DNA of 64,000 bases from Mycolicibacterium flavescens (GTDB taxonomy: Bacteria; Actinomycetota; Actinomycetes; Mycobacteriales; Mycobacteriaceae), in NCBI RefSeq assembly GCF_001722335.1, contig NZ_MIHA01000001.1, positions 62,001 to 126,000 on the forward strand, read 5' to 3'. A program made the position numbers and the translations under genes. Each line of letters opens with the position of its first letter. The first letter of the stretch is position 1. Positions 1 to 7,672 of this stretch are shown in pieces. The notes below the pieces were generated by a model. The model saw nothing but the letters and a program-made list of their open reading frames with translations. It had not been told where the DNA came from and made no database searches.

Positions 1-107
1 ATATCAGGCTGCCCCGTTCAGAACTGGCTTCTCGGTATTGGAGAATGTCGTTACACCGCGCAAAGTACCGTATCGACCGCGCCGACCCGGGAGGAACCGC
101 ACCGCAG

Positions 108-1034
108 ATGAGCAGACCCGAGATCGGCGTGTACCTGCCCCAGATGGGGTTCACCTACGAGCAGCTGCTGCATCGCACGCGGCGTTGCGAGGACCTCGGC
201 ATCGATTCGGTGTGGCTCTATGACCACCTCTACGGGCCGGGTGTCCCGGACTACCCGTCGTTGGAGGCCTGGACGCTGGCCACCGCGCTGCTGAGCGACA
301 CCGAGCGCATCGACATCGGACACATGGTGCTGTGCAACCAGTTCCGCCACCCGGTCGTGCTGGCGAAGATGGCCACGACGCTGGACCAGATCGCGCCGGG
401 CCGCCTGCAGCTGGGCATCGGCAGCGGGTCGGTCGAGGACGAACACCACCGCGCGGGGCTTCCGTGGGGCACGTTCCGCGAGCGGTCCGAACGGCTCGGC
501 GAGACGCTGCAGATCCTCACCCAGGCCTTCGCTGACGAGCGGATCGACTTCAGCGGCAAGCACTTTCAGATCCGGGACTTTCCGGTCAAGCCGGGACCGA
601 CGCGGCGCCCGCCGATTGTGGTCGGCGGCGTCGGCGAGAAGTACACCCTGCCGCTGGTGGCCCGCTACGCCGACGTGTGGAACGTGCCCACCTATGCGCT
701 GGGCGAACTGCGGCACAAGGTGTCGGCGCTGCGCGCGCTGTGCGACGAGGTCGGACGCGACCCGTCGACGATCGTGCTGTCGGTGGAGGCGGTGATGGCG
801 CTGGCGCCCGACGACCGCGCGCTGCCCGAAGTGCGTCAACTGGCCGAAAAGCGTTTCGGGATGCCCGCTTTCGGGCTGCACGACGGCGGTCTGGTCGGCA
901 CGCCGTCTGCGGTCGTCGATCGCCTCGGCGAGCTGACCGAGATGGGGTTCGGCCAGATCGTGCTGTTCACCCACGACCGCGGGTCCGACGAGACGCTGGA
1001 CCTGTTGGCCGCCGAGGTCATCGCGAAACTCTAG
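108..1034 (+). CDS. LLM-class (luciferase-like) flavin/F420-dependent oxidoreductase
   Basis: The 308-residue product has the TIM-barrel luciferase-like fold pattern: an N-terminal strand (RPEIGVYLPQMGF), a DSVWLYDHL segment, a TERIDIGHMVLCNQFRHP strand and the GRLQLGIGSG core. In actinobacteria such proteins often use F420 or FMN to reduce or oxidise small organic substrates. I start it at ATG 108 because a GGGAGG ribosome site lies at 89-94; a longer frame reaches back to 45 but lacks such a site. It converges with the acyl-CoA dehydrogenase gene, overlapping it by 4 bp. It is the first gene of the catabolic island, but the shared operator is not seen upstream. The substrate cannot be told. 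Confidence 0.85.
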   Translation: MSRPEIGVYLPQMGFTYEQLLHRTRRCEDLGIDSVWLYDHLYGPGVPDYPSLEAWTLATALLSDTERIDIGHMVLCNQFRHPVVLAKMATTLDQIAPGRLQLGIGSGSVEDEHHRAGLPWGTFRERSERLGETLQILTQAFADERIDFSGKHFQIRDFPVKPGPTRRPPIVVGGVGEKYTLPLVARYADVWNVPTYALGELRHKVSALRALCDEVGRDPSTIVLSVEAVMALAPDDRALPEVRQLAEKRFGMPAFGLHDGGLVGTPSAVVDRLGELTEMGFGQIVLFTHDRGSDETLDLLAAEVIAKL

Positions 1035-2194
1035 GCGGGCCGTTTGGCCGGCGGCGAGTAGTTGGGCCTGCCGAGGCCGAGCACGTGCTGGGCGATCATG
1101 TTGCGGAACACCTCGAGCGTGCCGCCGTAGATGCCGGTCGGGCCGGCCAGCCGGAACAGGTACTCAGCTGCTCCGTCGTCGGCGGCGCCGTCGGTGCCGA
1201 CCGGCAGGGTGGCGGCCGGACCGAGGAGGTCCATCAGGTCCGGGGTGACATCGCGCATGGTCTGGGCGATCGCGACGCGGCCGAACATCTCCGGGCTGCT
1301 GGCCGCGGCCTCCATCCGGGCGATCGCGCGGCCGAGCCGGTACCGCACCGACGCCTCGGGGCGGGCCACGGCGGCGGCCCGGTCGACGGCCTCGCCGAGC
1401 AGCAGCAGATGCTCGGTCATGGTGGCCAGCTTCTGCAGTCCCAGGTTGTCGCGTTCGATGGTGCCGTGTTCGGCGTTGAGTGCCTCGCGCAGCACCGTCC
1501 AGCCGCCGTTGACCTCACCCACCCGGTAGCGGTCGGACACCCGCACGTCGCTGTAGTAGGTGATGTTGGTGCGGTCGCCGTCCACGGTGCGGATCGGCTG
1601 GATCTCGACGCCGGGGCGGTCCAGCGGCACCAGGAACATGGTCAGGCTCTGGTGCTTGGGCGCGTCGGGGTCGGTGTTGGTGATCAGGAAGACGAACTGG
1701 GCGTTGTGTGCGTTCGAGGTGAACATCTTGGCGCCGTTGACAACCCAGTCGTCACCGTCGCGCACGGCGCGGGTCTTGCAGGTCGCGACATCCGAGCCGC
1801 CCTCGGGTTCGGTGTAGCCCAGGCACAACCGGACCCGCCCGGCCAGCACGTCGGGCAGGATCTCGTCGAGCAGTTGCGGGGAGGCGAACTGCTGCAGACA
1901 GCGCGCGACCATCATCGTGGTGGGCCAGTGGAACCACGGGGTGTGCGCACGCCCGATCTCCAGTTCCCAGATCCGCCTGCGCACGACGCTGAACCCGCCG
2001 TCGGCCTCGGAGTTGAAGTCCGCGGCGAGGTAGCCGGCCTCACCGAGCGCCAGATGCACGCCCTCGTCGAAGTTCTCGCCGGTTTCCCGGTCCCGCTCCA
2101 GTACCTCGTCGGTCACGATGCGGGCCAGGAACTCGCGTAGCTCGCGTTGGAACGCCTGATCGCTCTCGCTGAGCTGCACGCGGGAGAAGTCCAT
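1031..2194 (-). CDS. Acyl-CoA dehydrogenase (FadE-type)
   Basis: The 387-residue product is a normal-length flavin acyl-CoA dehydrogenase, which introduces an alpha-beta double bond into an acyl-CoA. The middle domain shows LGYTEPEGGSD and VVNGAKMFTSNA; the C-terminal region shows IYGGTLEVFRNMIAQ. At the last motif the canonical catalytic Glu of short/medium-chain enzymes (YEGT) is Gly, so the base may lie elsewhere (for example around NAEHG) or the enzyme may be atypical. It is transcribed divergently from the SRPBCC gene across a copy of the 27-bp shared operator. A role in beta-oxidation of the product of this island, possibly with the kinase-like gene at 16304, is inferred. Confidence 0.9.
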   Translation of the reverse strand: MDFSRVQLSESDQAFQRELREFLARIVTDEVLERDRETGENFDEGVHLALGEAGYLAADFNSEADGGFSVVRRRIWELEIGRAHTPWFHWPTTMMVARCLQQFASPQLLDEILPDVLAGRVRLCLGYTEPEGGSDVATCKTRAVRDGDDWVVNGAKMFTSNAHNAQFVFLITNTDPDAPKHQSLTMFLVPLDRPGVEIQPIRTVDGDRTNITYYSDVRVSDRYRVGEVNGGWTVLREALNAEHGTIERDNLGLQKLATMTEHLLLLGEAVDRAAAVARPEASVRYRLGRAIARMEAAASSPEMFGRVAIAQTMRDVTPDLMDLLGPAATLPVGTDGAADDGAAEYLFRLAGPTGIYGGTLEVFRNMIAQHVLGLGRPNYSPPAKRPA

Positions 2195-2203
2195 CTGGAC
2201 ACC

Positions 2204-2230
2204 GTGACACTATTGCGGTTAGTTGTAAAG
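2204..2230 (+). promoter_or_regulatory. Shared 27-bp operator-like element, copy 1
   Basis: The layout is GTGACACT, 11 nt, TTGTAAAG, an imperfect dyad of TnACA/TGTnA half-sites. It lies in the 66-bp gap between the divergent acyl-CoA dehydrogenase and SRPBCC genes. The same layout with identical spacing recurs at 10596, 14527, 16269 and 17983. It is probably a TetR-family operator; it could also be part of the promoter core, since GTGACA followed after 16 nt by TAAAG loosely resembles -35 and -10 boxes. Confidence 0.65.
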
Positions 2231-2260
2231 TCTCCCGGAGCTCGGACGAAAGGCAGCACC

Positions 2261-2728
2261 TTGGGCATCGTGACCACCAGCTCGGAAACCGCGTTCCCGC
2301 ACGCGCCCGAGACGATCTACGACTTCGTCACCAACCCGGCGAACTGGCCCAAGACCTACCCCACGAGCGCGAACATCGGCGGGTTGCCCGACCACCTGCC
2401 GCTGACCGTCGGCGACACCTGGACCGAGACCGGGCCCGACGATGGCCGCATCTTCACCTGGCACCTGGCGATCGCGATGCGCCCGACGCTGTGGGTGTTC
2501 AACTCGGTCGGCCGGCTCGGACACGACCGCGACGGCAACGGCGGGATGGCGGGCCGGATCACCGTGCAGTACCACTTCACCCGGCCCGGCCGCGATGTCA
2601 CCCTGTTCACCAGGACGATGACGGTGGAGGCCCCGAAGGACGAACCGCTGCCCGACGGTTTCTTCCGGGCGGTCAATCCGGCGCACATCGACGCGTACCA
2701 CGAAGCGATCGCCCGCGAGCTCGGCTAG
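2261..2728 (+). CDS. SRPBCC-fold (START/polyketide cyclase-like) protein
   Basis: This is a 155-residue protein with the SRPBCC pattern: FPHAPETIYDFVTNPANWP at the N-terminus, a central GDTWTE segment, beta strands such as FTWHLAIAM and VQYHFT, and a C-terminal helix (PAHIDAYHEAIAREL). The fold binds hydrophobic ligands in a deep cavity; a specific reaction cannot be assigned. I start at TTG 2261 because GAAAGG lies about 8 nt upstream; GTG 2270 is an alternative, and longer frames would run through the operator. It sits directly downstream of operator copy 1 and is followed by an inverted repeat. Confidence 0.8.
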   Translation: MGIVTTSSETAFPHAPETIYDFVTNPANWPKTYPTSANIGGLPDHLPLTVGDTWTETGPDDGRIFTWHLAIAMRPTLWVFNSVGRLGHDRDGNGGMAGRITVQYHFTRPGRDVTLFTRTMTVEAPKDEPLPDGFFRAVNPAHIDAYHEAIARELG

Positions 2729-2734
2729 TTGCGG

Positions 2735-2792
2735 CGAGCGTGCGGGTCTGCACACGACACGCCGACAAATTCTCGTCGTTTGCGCACGCTCG
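2735..2792. repeat. Inverted-repeat element, family B, copy 1 (probable bidirectional terminator)
   Basis: The arms CGAGCGTGCG and CGCACGCTCG are 10 bp, perfect, and separated by 38 nt, in the gap between two convergent genes. A second copy with the same arms and the same inner ACGACACGCCG block is at 42417-42476, so this is a dispersed family rather than a one-off hairpin. Confidence 0.7.
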
Positions 2793-2825
2793 AACGGCGC
2801 CGGACGTGCGCATCACGATCCTCGA

Positions 2826-3287
2826 CTAAGCCCGCGGAATCGGCGCCACCACATGGTTTTCGAGGTGGTCGAACACCACGTCGGTGCGCACGCCGGCGAC
2901 CTCGCGGCGTTTGGTGACCGAGTCGAGAACGAAGTCGCGCAGCGCCTCGGTCGACGGCACGGCGACGTGCACGAGCAGGTCCTCGGTGCCGGTCGTGACG
3001 AACACCTGCAGCGTCTGCGGTAGCTGCAGTACGAAATCGCGGAACTCCTGGATGATCTGGCGCGACTGCGGACGCAACCGCACGGTGACCATCGCCTGCA
3101 CCGGCCTGCCCAGTTTCGCGAGATCGACGCTGGCGTGCACCCCGGTCAGCACGCCGCGCGCCCGCAGCGCCCGCACCCGTTCCAGCGTCGTCGAGGGCGC
3201 GACGCCCAGCGCAGCGGCGAGGTCACGGTTGCTGCGCCGACCATCTGCCTGCAGCGACTCCAGGATCGCCGTATCAAGTTCGTCCAC
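2826..3287 (-). CDS. Lrp/AsnC-family transcriptional regulator
   Basis: The product (153 residues from GTG 3287) has an N-terminal winged helix (VDELDTAILESLQADGR, then LAAALGVAPSTTLERVRAL) and a C-terminal RAM/AsnC ligand-binding domain (VFVTTGTEDLLVHVAV). I start at GTG 3287 because GGGAGG ends 4 nt upstream; a TTG 12 nt further up is less likely. The gene is divergent from a DUF2000 gene, and a 32-bp dyad lies between them. This arrangement fits a local regulator controlling its neighbour and itself in response to an amino acid or related metabolite, which is inferred. Confidence 0.88.
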   Translation of the reverse strand: MDELDTAILESLQADGRRSNRDLAAALGVAPSTTLERVRALRARGVLTGVHASVDLAKLGRPVQAMVTVRLRPQSRQIIQEFRDFVLQLPQTLQVFVTTGTEDLLVHVAVPSTEALRDFVLDSVTKRREVAGVRTDVVFDHLENHVVAPIPRA

Positions 3288-3309
3288 ACTGCCTCCCAAA
3301 CGCGCGTCA

Positions 3310-3341
3310 CCAAATTATATTCGGCTCAGAATCATATTTGG
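3310..3341. promoter_or_regulatory. Dyad operator for the AsnC-type regulator
   Basis: CCAAATTATATT and AATCATATTTGG form a near-perfect AT-rich inverted repeat with an 8-nt centre. It stands out in a GC-rich genome and sits in the divergent promoter region between the regulator and the DUF2000 gene. AT-rich dyads of this kind are usual for Lrp/AsnC proteins. Confidence 0.65.
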
Positions 3342-3367
3342 ACGATTAATGCCTAGCTTTGATCCCT

Positions 3368-3814
3368 ATGACCGAGCAGATGATGCGCTCAGCCGAGCAC
3401 AACCCGACCATCGCCACGAAGATCGCCATCGTCGTCCGCGACGACCTGCCCGCCTGGCAGAAGCTCAACATGACCGCGTTCTTGGCCAGCGGCATCGCCG
3501 CCAGTGCGCCGGACTCCGTCGGGGCCCCGTACCGCGACGCCGACGGCACCTCCTACACCCCGATGTTCGGCCAACCGGTCATGGTCTTCACCGCTGACCC
3601 CGACCGGCTCACCCGCACCCTCAACCGGGCGCTCGCCCGGGGTGTGGTCCCGGCCGTGTTCACCGCCGAGTTGTTCACCACGGGGCACGACGAGGCCAAC
3701 CGCGCGGCTGTCGCCGCCCTGGGGCGTGACGACATCAACCCGATCGGCCTCGCGGTGCGCTCCGACCGCAAGACCGTCGACAAGATCGTCGACGGTCTGC
3801 GCCTGCACCGCTGA
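3368..3814 (+). CDS. DUF2000 family protein
   Basis: A 148-residue protein with the DUF2000 layout: KIAIVVRDDLPAWQKLN at the N-terminus, LASGIAAS, a GQPVMVFTAD segment, and a C-terminal PIGLAVRSDRKTVDKIVDG. The family is related to peptidyl-tRNA hydrolase 2 folds and has no settled function. I chose ATG 3368; an in-frame TTG 9 nt upstream has no better signal. It is divergent from the AsnC-type regulator, and the paired layout suggests it is that regulator's target. It converges with the esterase gene, 3 bp away. Confidence 0.82.
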   Translation: MTEQMMRSAEHNPTIATKIAIVVRDDLPAWQKLNMTAFLASGIAASAPDSVGAPYRDADGTSYTPMFGQPVMVFTADPDRLTRTLNRALARGVVPAVFTAELFTTGHDEANRAAVAALGRDDINPIGLAVRSDRKTVDKIVDGLRLHR

Positions 3815-3817
3815 AGC

Positions 3818-4720
3818 TCAACGAGGATGCAGCGCCCGACGCAGCGCGGCACCCTGCAACTCGAACAGCCGCATGCTGGTCTCCCACTCCGGCAGCAGCG
3901 AGTCGAACCCGTGACACGTGCCCGCGAAGACATGCAGGTCGGTCGCCACTCCCGCGCGCATCAGCCGCACCGCGTAGTCGATCGCCTCGTCCCGCAGCGG
4001 GTCGAGCTCCGAGCAGCTGATGAAAGCCGGTGGTAGGCCGGATAATTCGTCGGCCCGTGCGGGAGCAGCGCGCGAGTCGGCCGGCGCGTCGCCGAGATAG
4101 TGGCGCCACATCGCCTCGGCGGCCGGGCCGTCGAATCCGGGTGTCTCGGTGAACTCGGCCTTCGACGGCGTCGGACGGTCGTCGAGCACGGGCTGATGCA
4201 ACAGCTGGAACACCACAGGCCCCGCGCACCACTGCGCCAGCCCGGCGGCCAGGGCCCCGCCCGCGCTGCTGCCCGCGACCGCGATCCGCGCGGTGTCCAC
4301 CCCGAGCTCCACCGCGTTGCCGACCACCCACGAGTGCACCAAAAGCGCGTCGTCGAGCGCCGCCGGATAGGGATGTTCGGGCGCCAGCCGGTAACCGACC
4401 GAGATCACCGTGCAGGCCGCGCGCCGCGCGAGCTCGACGCACTGCAGATGGTCGGTGTCGAGGTTGCCGAGCACGAACGCCCCGGCGTGACAGTAGATCA
4501 CGGCAGGCGCCGGCGCGGGCCCGCCGCGGTAGATCCGCACCGGGACGTCGCCGGCCTCACGGTTCTCGTACTCGGTCCCCGCGGTGATGACCTCGGCGGC
4601 GGTCTCGGCCCTGCGCTGGTTCAGGGAGTCGCGGACGAAGCCGAGCAGACCGGCCGACAGGTCGGTGCGGGCGTCGGCGAAGCCCCGCAGCGCCGGGTCG
4701 AGCCGGTCGCCGATGCTCAC
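3818..4720 (-). CDS. Alpha/beta-hydrolase of the hormone-sensitive lipase (LipH/LipN-like) family
   Basis: The 300-residue product is an esterase of the HSL group. The nucleophile elbow is GSSAGG, the acid lies in SELDPLRDE and the base in CHGFDS. The oxyanion motif, normally HGGG, reads HAGA (VIYCHAGAFVLGN), which is unusual. Start GTG 4720 overlaps the stop of the Baeyer-Villiger-type gene by 4 bp, so the two are translationally coupled. It is the last gene of a seven-gene operon running from 10560 down. Hydrolysis of the ester made by the monooxygenase is a natural inferred role. Confidence 0.9.
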   Translation of the reverse strand: MSIGDRLDPALRGFADARTDLSAGLLGFVRDSLNQRRAETAAEVITAGTEYENREAGDVPVRIYRGGPAPAPAVIYCHAGAFVLGNLDTDHLQCVELARRAACTVISVGYRLAPEHPYPAALDDALLVHSWVVGNAVELGVDTARIAVAGSSAGGALAAGLAQWCAGPVVFQLLHQPVLDDRPTPSKAEFTETPGFDGPAAEAMWRHYLGDAPADSRAAPARADELSGLPPAFISCSELDPLRDEAIDYAVRLMRAGVATDLHVFAGTCHGFDSLLPEWETSMRLFELQGAALRRALHPR

Positions 4721-6237
4721 GGGTTCTCGGCGGCCTGCAGCGCGGCGCCGCCCACGCCCCCGCCGACCGGCGACCCGAAGAGGTAGTCGGACGGCCGGAA
4801 CCGGCGGGTCATCTTCCAGAACGCGCCTGCGCTGCGCGGCCACTGGGTCACCACCCGCCCGTTTTCGGCGCGGAAGTAGCTGCTACAGCGGGTGAGCCAC
4901 ACGGTGCCGGTCATCCAGCGGTCGATCCTGGCCAGGAACGCCGCCATCACCTCGGGCCGCACCGCGATATACGTGCGCCCGCGGCGGCGCATGTGCGCCA
5001 GCGCGCGCACGATGTAGTGCGCCTGGGCCTCCAGCATGAACAGCACGCTATTGGAGCCGACGTTGGTGTTGGGCCCGTACAGCATGAAGAAGTTCGGAAA
5101 TCGCGGCACCGCCATGCCGAGGTAGGCGTGCGCGCCCTCGCGCCAGACCTCCCGCAGCGAGGCGCCGCCCTCGCCGGTCACGTCGATCTGCCCCAGGTAG
5201 TCCGCGGCGGCGTAGCCCGTCGCACACACCACGACGTCGACGTCGAGTTCGGTGCCGTCCTCGGTCACCAGCACCCGGCGCCGCAGCGCGCGGGCCGGGC
5301 TCGCGACCACCCGGACGTGCGGCCGGGTCAGCGTGGGCAGATAGTCGCTGGCGAACACCAACCGCTTGCATCCCAGCGGATGCTGCGGGGTCAACGTGCG
5401 GCGCAGGTCCGCATCCTCGACCGTGTTCTCCAGCACCTTGAGCGCGACCTCGGTGAACTCCCGGGTCTTGTCGCTGCCGTGTTCGATCACCGAGATGTTG
5501 GCCTCGCTGCGCAGCCACAGCCGCGTCCGGTACACCTTCTTGGCCAGCGGGACGTACCGGAAGATCCGCCTCTCGCGCTCGGTGTACGGCCGGTCGGGTT
5601 TGGGCAGGATCCACGTGGGCGACCGCTGCACCGAGTACACGGTCGCGGCGACCTTGGCCACCTCGGGGATCAGCTGGGCCGCAGTCGATCCCGTACCGAG
5701 CACCGCGACCCGCTTACCGGTCAGGTCGACGGTGTGGTCCCAGCGTGCGGTGTGCATGACGGTGCCGGCGAACGGTTCCTCCTCGACAAGGTCGGGCATC
5801 ACCGGCCTGGTGAACAGCCCGACCGCCGACACCACCACGTCGAAACGGTGCTGCGCGCCTTCGGCGGTGCCGAGGAGCCAGGCGTCGCCGTCCCACCGCG
5901 CCGAGACGATCTCGGTGTCCAGCAACAGGTGCTGGTCGAGTCGGTGCCGACGCGCGCAGCGCTCGAAGTACTCGAGGATCTCGCGCTGACCCGACCACAG
6001 CCGCGACCAGTCCGCGTTCAGGTCGAACGAGTAAGAGTACAGGTGCGACTTCACATCGCAGGCCAACCCCGGATAGGTGTTGATCCGCCATGTCCCGCCG
6101 ACGCCGTCCTCGCGGTCGAAGATCGTGAAGTTGCGAAAGCCTTTCTTGCGCAGAAATATTCCGAGCGCAATTCCCCCGGGCCCGGCGCCGATGATGCCGA
6201 TCGACAGATCGCGTCGACCCTTCACATTCGCAGGCAT
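4717..6237 (-). CDS. Flavin-containing Baeyer-Villiger-type monooxygenase
   Basis: The 506-residue product uses FAD and NADPH to insert oxygen next to a carbonyl, turning ketones into esters or lactones. Evidence: the FAD Rossmann motif GAGPGG at residues 17-22, the fingerprint F156-x-G-x3-H-x3-W166 (FAGTVMHTARW) typical of Baeyer-Villiger enzymes, and the NADPH Rossmann motif GTGSTA at 181-186. The start at ATG 6237 overlaps the end of the SDR gene by 16 bp. It is co-transcribed with an esterase, an SDR and an aldolase. The natural ketone is unknown. Confidence 0.92.
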   Translation of the reverse strand: MPANVKGRRDLSIGIIGAGPGGIALGIFLRKKGFRNFTIFDREDGVGGTWRINTYPGLACDVKSHLYSYSFDLNADWSRLWSGQREILEYFERCARRHRLDQHLLLDTEIVSARWDGDAWLLGTAEGAQHRFDVVVSAVGLFTRPVMPDLVEEEPFAGTVMHTARWDHTVDLTGKRVAVLGTGSTAAQLIPEVAKVAATVYSVQRSPTWILPKPDRPYTERERRIFRYVPLAKKVYRTRLWLRSEANISVIEHGSDKTREFTEVALKVLENTVEDADLRRTLTPQHPLGCKRLVFASDYLPTLTRPHVRVVASPARALRRRVLVTEDGTELDVDVVVCATGYAAADYLGQIDVTGEGGASLREVWREGAHAYLGMAVPRFPNFFMLYGPNTNVGSNSVLFMLEAQAHYIVRALAHMRRRGRTYIAVRPEVMAAFLARIDRWMTGTVWLTRCSSYFRAENGRVVTQWPRSAGAFWKMTRRFRPSDYLFGSPVGGGVGGAALQAAENP

Positions 6238-6941
6238 TGGCCTCCGTCCACGACGAGTTCGGCACCGGTGACGAACGACGCGTGCTCGGACACCAGGTAG
6301 GCGACGGCATCGGCCACCTCCGTCGGCTGTCCGAGGCGGCCGAACGTCGCGGCCAGCCGGCCCTGGGTGGCGTCGTCGAGCATCGGTGTCGCGATCGGGC
6401 CGGGAAACACGGCGTTGACCCGAATGCCCATCGGTGAGAGTTCGGCGGCGGCGATCTGGGTCAGCCCCCGCAGCGCCCACTTCGACGAGCCGTAGGCGGC
6501 GTGGTTCGGGAATGCGCGCATCGCGCCGGTGCTGCAGGTGTTGACGACGGACGCGCCGTCGGCCTCGCGCAGATGCGGCAGCGTCGCCTGGATGCCGAGG
6601 AACGGGCCCAGACAGTTGACCCGCCAGCTGGTTTCGAAGCCCGCCGCGGTTTCGTCGGCCAGCGAGGCGCGGTGCAGCACGCCCGCGTTGTTCACCAGCG
6701 CCGTCACCGGGCCCAACCGGTCCGCGACGGTGTCCACCGCGGCGGCCCACTGCTGCGTCGACGTCACGTCCAGTGCGACGGCCAGCACACCGTCGTCGCC
6801 GAGTTCGGCCACGTTCGAGCTCAGTTCCTCGACTCGCAGGTCGCACGCCGCGACACGGAATCCGTCGGCCCGCAGGCGGCGCACGATCGCGGCGCCCTGC
6901 CCGCGGGCGGCGCCCGTGACCAGCGCGACCCGGTCCGTCAT
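6222..6941 (-). CDS. Short-chain dehydrogenase/reductase (SDR)
   Basis: The 239-residue classical SDR has the nucleotide motif TGAARGQG near residue 10, the NNAG motif (VNNAG), and the active site YGSSK with a preceding Ser in NTCSTG. It ends in the usual ASFVTGAELVVDGG. It oxidises a secondary alcohol or reduces a ketone with NAD(P). In the operon it lies between the aldolase gene (4-bp overlap) and the monooxygenase gene (16-bp overlap), which fits making the ketone that the Baeyer-Villiger enzyme uses; that is inference. Confidence 0.9.
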   Translation of the reverse strand: MTDRVALVTGAARGQGAAIVRRLRADGFRVAACDLRVEELSSNVAELGDDGVLAVALDVTSTQQWAAAVDTVADRLGPVTALVNNAGVLHRASLADETAAGFETSWRVNCLGPFLGIQATLPHLREADGASVVNTCSTGAMRAFPNHAAYGSSKWALRGLTQIAAAELSPMGIRVNAVFPGPIATPMLDDATQGRLAATFGRLGQPTEVADAVAYLVSEHASFVTGAELVVDGGQCLRM

Positions 6942-7672
6942 TGTGCCTCCCGCAGGATCTCGGCGGCCCCGCGGCGCAGGGCCTGCGACTCCGAGCCCAG
7001 TGTCAGCATGCGGAACCCGTTCTCCGCCATGGCTTTACCGTGAACACCGGCGTGGATACCGGGGATCAGTCCGGCCGCCTGTGCTGAAGCCTGAATCCGG
7101 GCGATCGCGTCCTGCACCACCGGCGCGGTCCACGCGTCCGCCGGGGTGTGCCCGAGCGAGATCGCCAGGTCCGCGGGCCCGACGTAGAGGCCTGTCACAC
7201 CGTCGACGCCGCAGATCTCGTCGAGGGCCGCCAGCCCGCGGGCGCTTTCGATCATCACGAACACGCTGATCCGCTCCTCGTGCGCGGCGGGGTCGCGGCC
7301 CAGGTCGGCGCGCAGCGGGCCGTAGCTGCGCACCCCGGCGGGCGCGTACCGGGTCGCGGCCACCGCCGCGGCGGCCTGGTCGGCCGATTCGACCATCGCG
7401 ACGATCACCGCGTCGGCGCCGGCGTCGAGCACCCGCCCGATCGGCGCCGGGTCGGTGCCGGCCACCCGGACCGCCGTCGCGATCGGTACATGCTCGAGGC
7501 GACGCAGTATCAGCGCGACGTCGGCGTCGTCGAGATAGCCGTGCTGGATGTCGAATCCGACGTAGTCGTATCCGGCGTTCGCGAACTCCTCGGGTCCCAG
7601 GATGGTCGGCCCGACGACCCAGCCGCCCCAGAGCCGCTCCCGCGCGGCCAGTGCGTCCTGCAGGCGGCTCAT
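6938..7672 (-). CDS. HpcH/HpaI-type class II aldolase
   Basis: The 244-residue product matches the HpcH/HpaI family of metal-dependent pyruvate or acetaldehyde-releasing aldolases: DYVGFDIQHGYLDD near the N-terminus, the metal Glu in VMIESARGL, and the metal Asp in GLYVGPADLAISLG. These enzymes split 4-hydroxy-2-oxo acids or similar products. ATG 7672 overlaps the alcohol dehydrogenase stop by 4 bp. In this operon it may cleave a ring-opened hydroxy-keto intermediate. The substrate is unknown. Confidence 0.9.
   Translation of the reverse strand: MSRLQDALAARERLWGGWVVGPTILGPEEFANAGYDYVGFDIQHGYLDDADVALILRRLEHVPIATAVRVAGTDPAPIGRVLDAGADAVIVAMVESADQAAAAVAATRYAPAGVRSYGPLRADLGRDPAAHEERISVFVMIESARGLAALDEICGVDGVTGLYVGPADLAISLGHTPADAWTAPVVQDAIARIQASAQAAGLIPGIHAGVHGKAMAENGFRMLTLGSESQALRRGAAEILREAQ

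Noticed and set aside
49..75. A sixth copy of the shared operator upstream of the LLM gene
   Set aside because: CGTTACAC at 49-56 resembles one half-site, but the position 11 nt further on (CCGTATCG) does not match the other half.
51..974. Long open frame antisense to the LLM oxidoreductase gene
   Set aside because: Its product is low-complexity Arg/Gln/His/Val-rich sequence with no domain; it is a by-product of high GC at third positions. Similar long antisense frames over the P450, APC permease and desaturase genes were dropped for the same reason.
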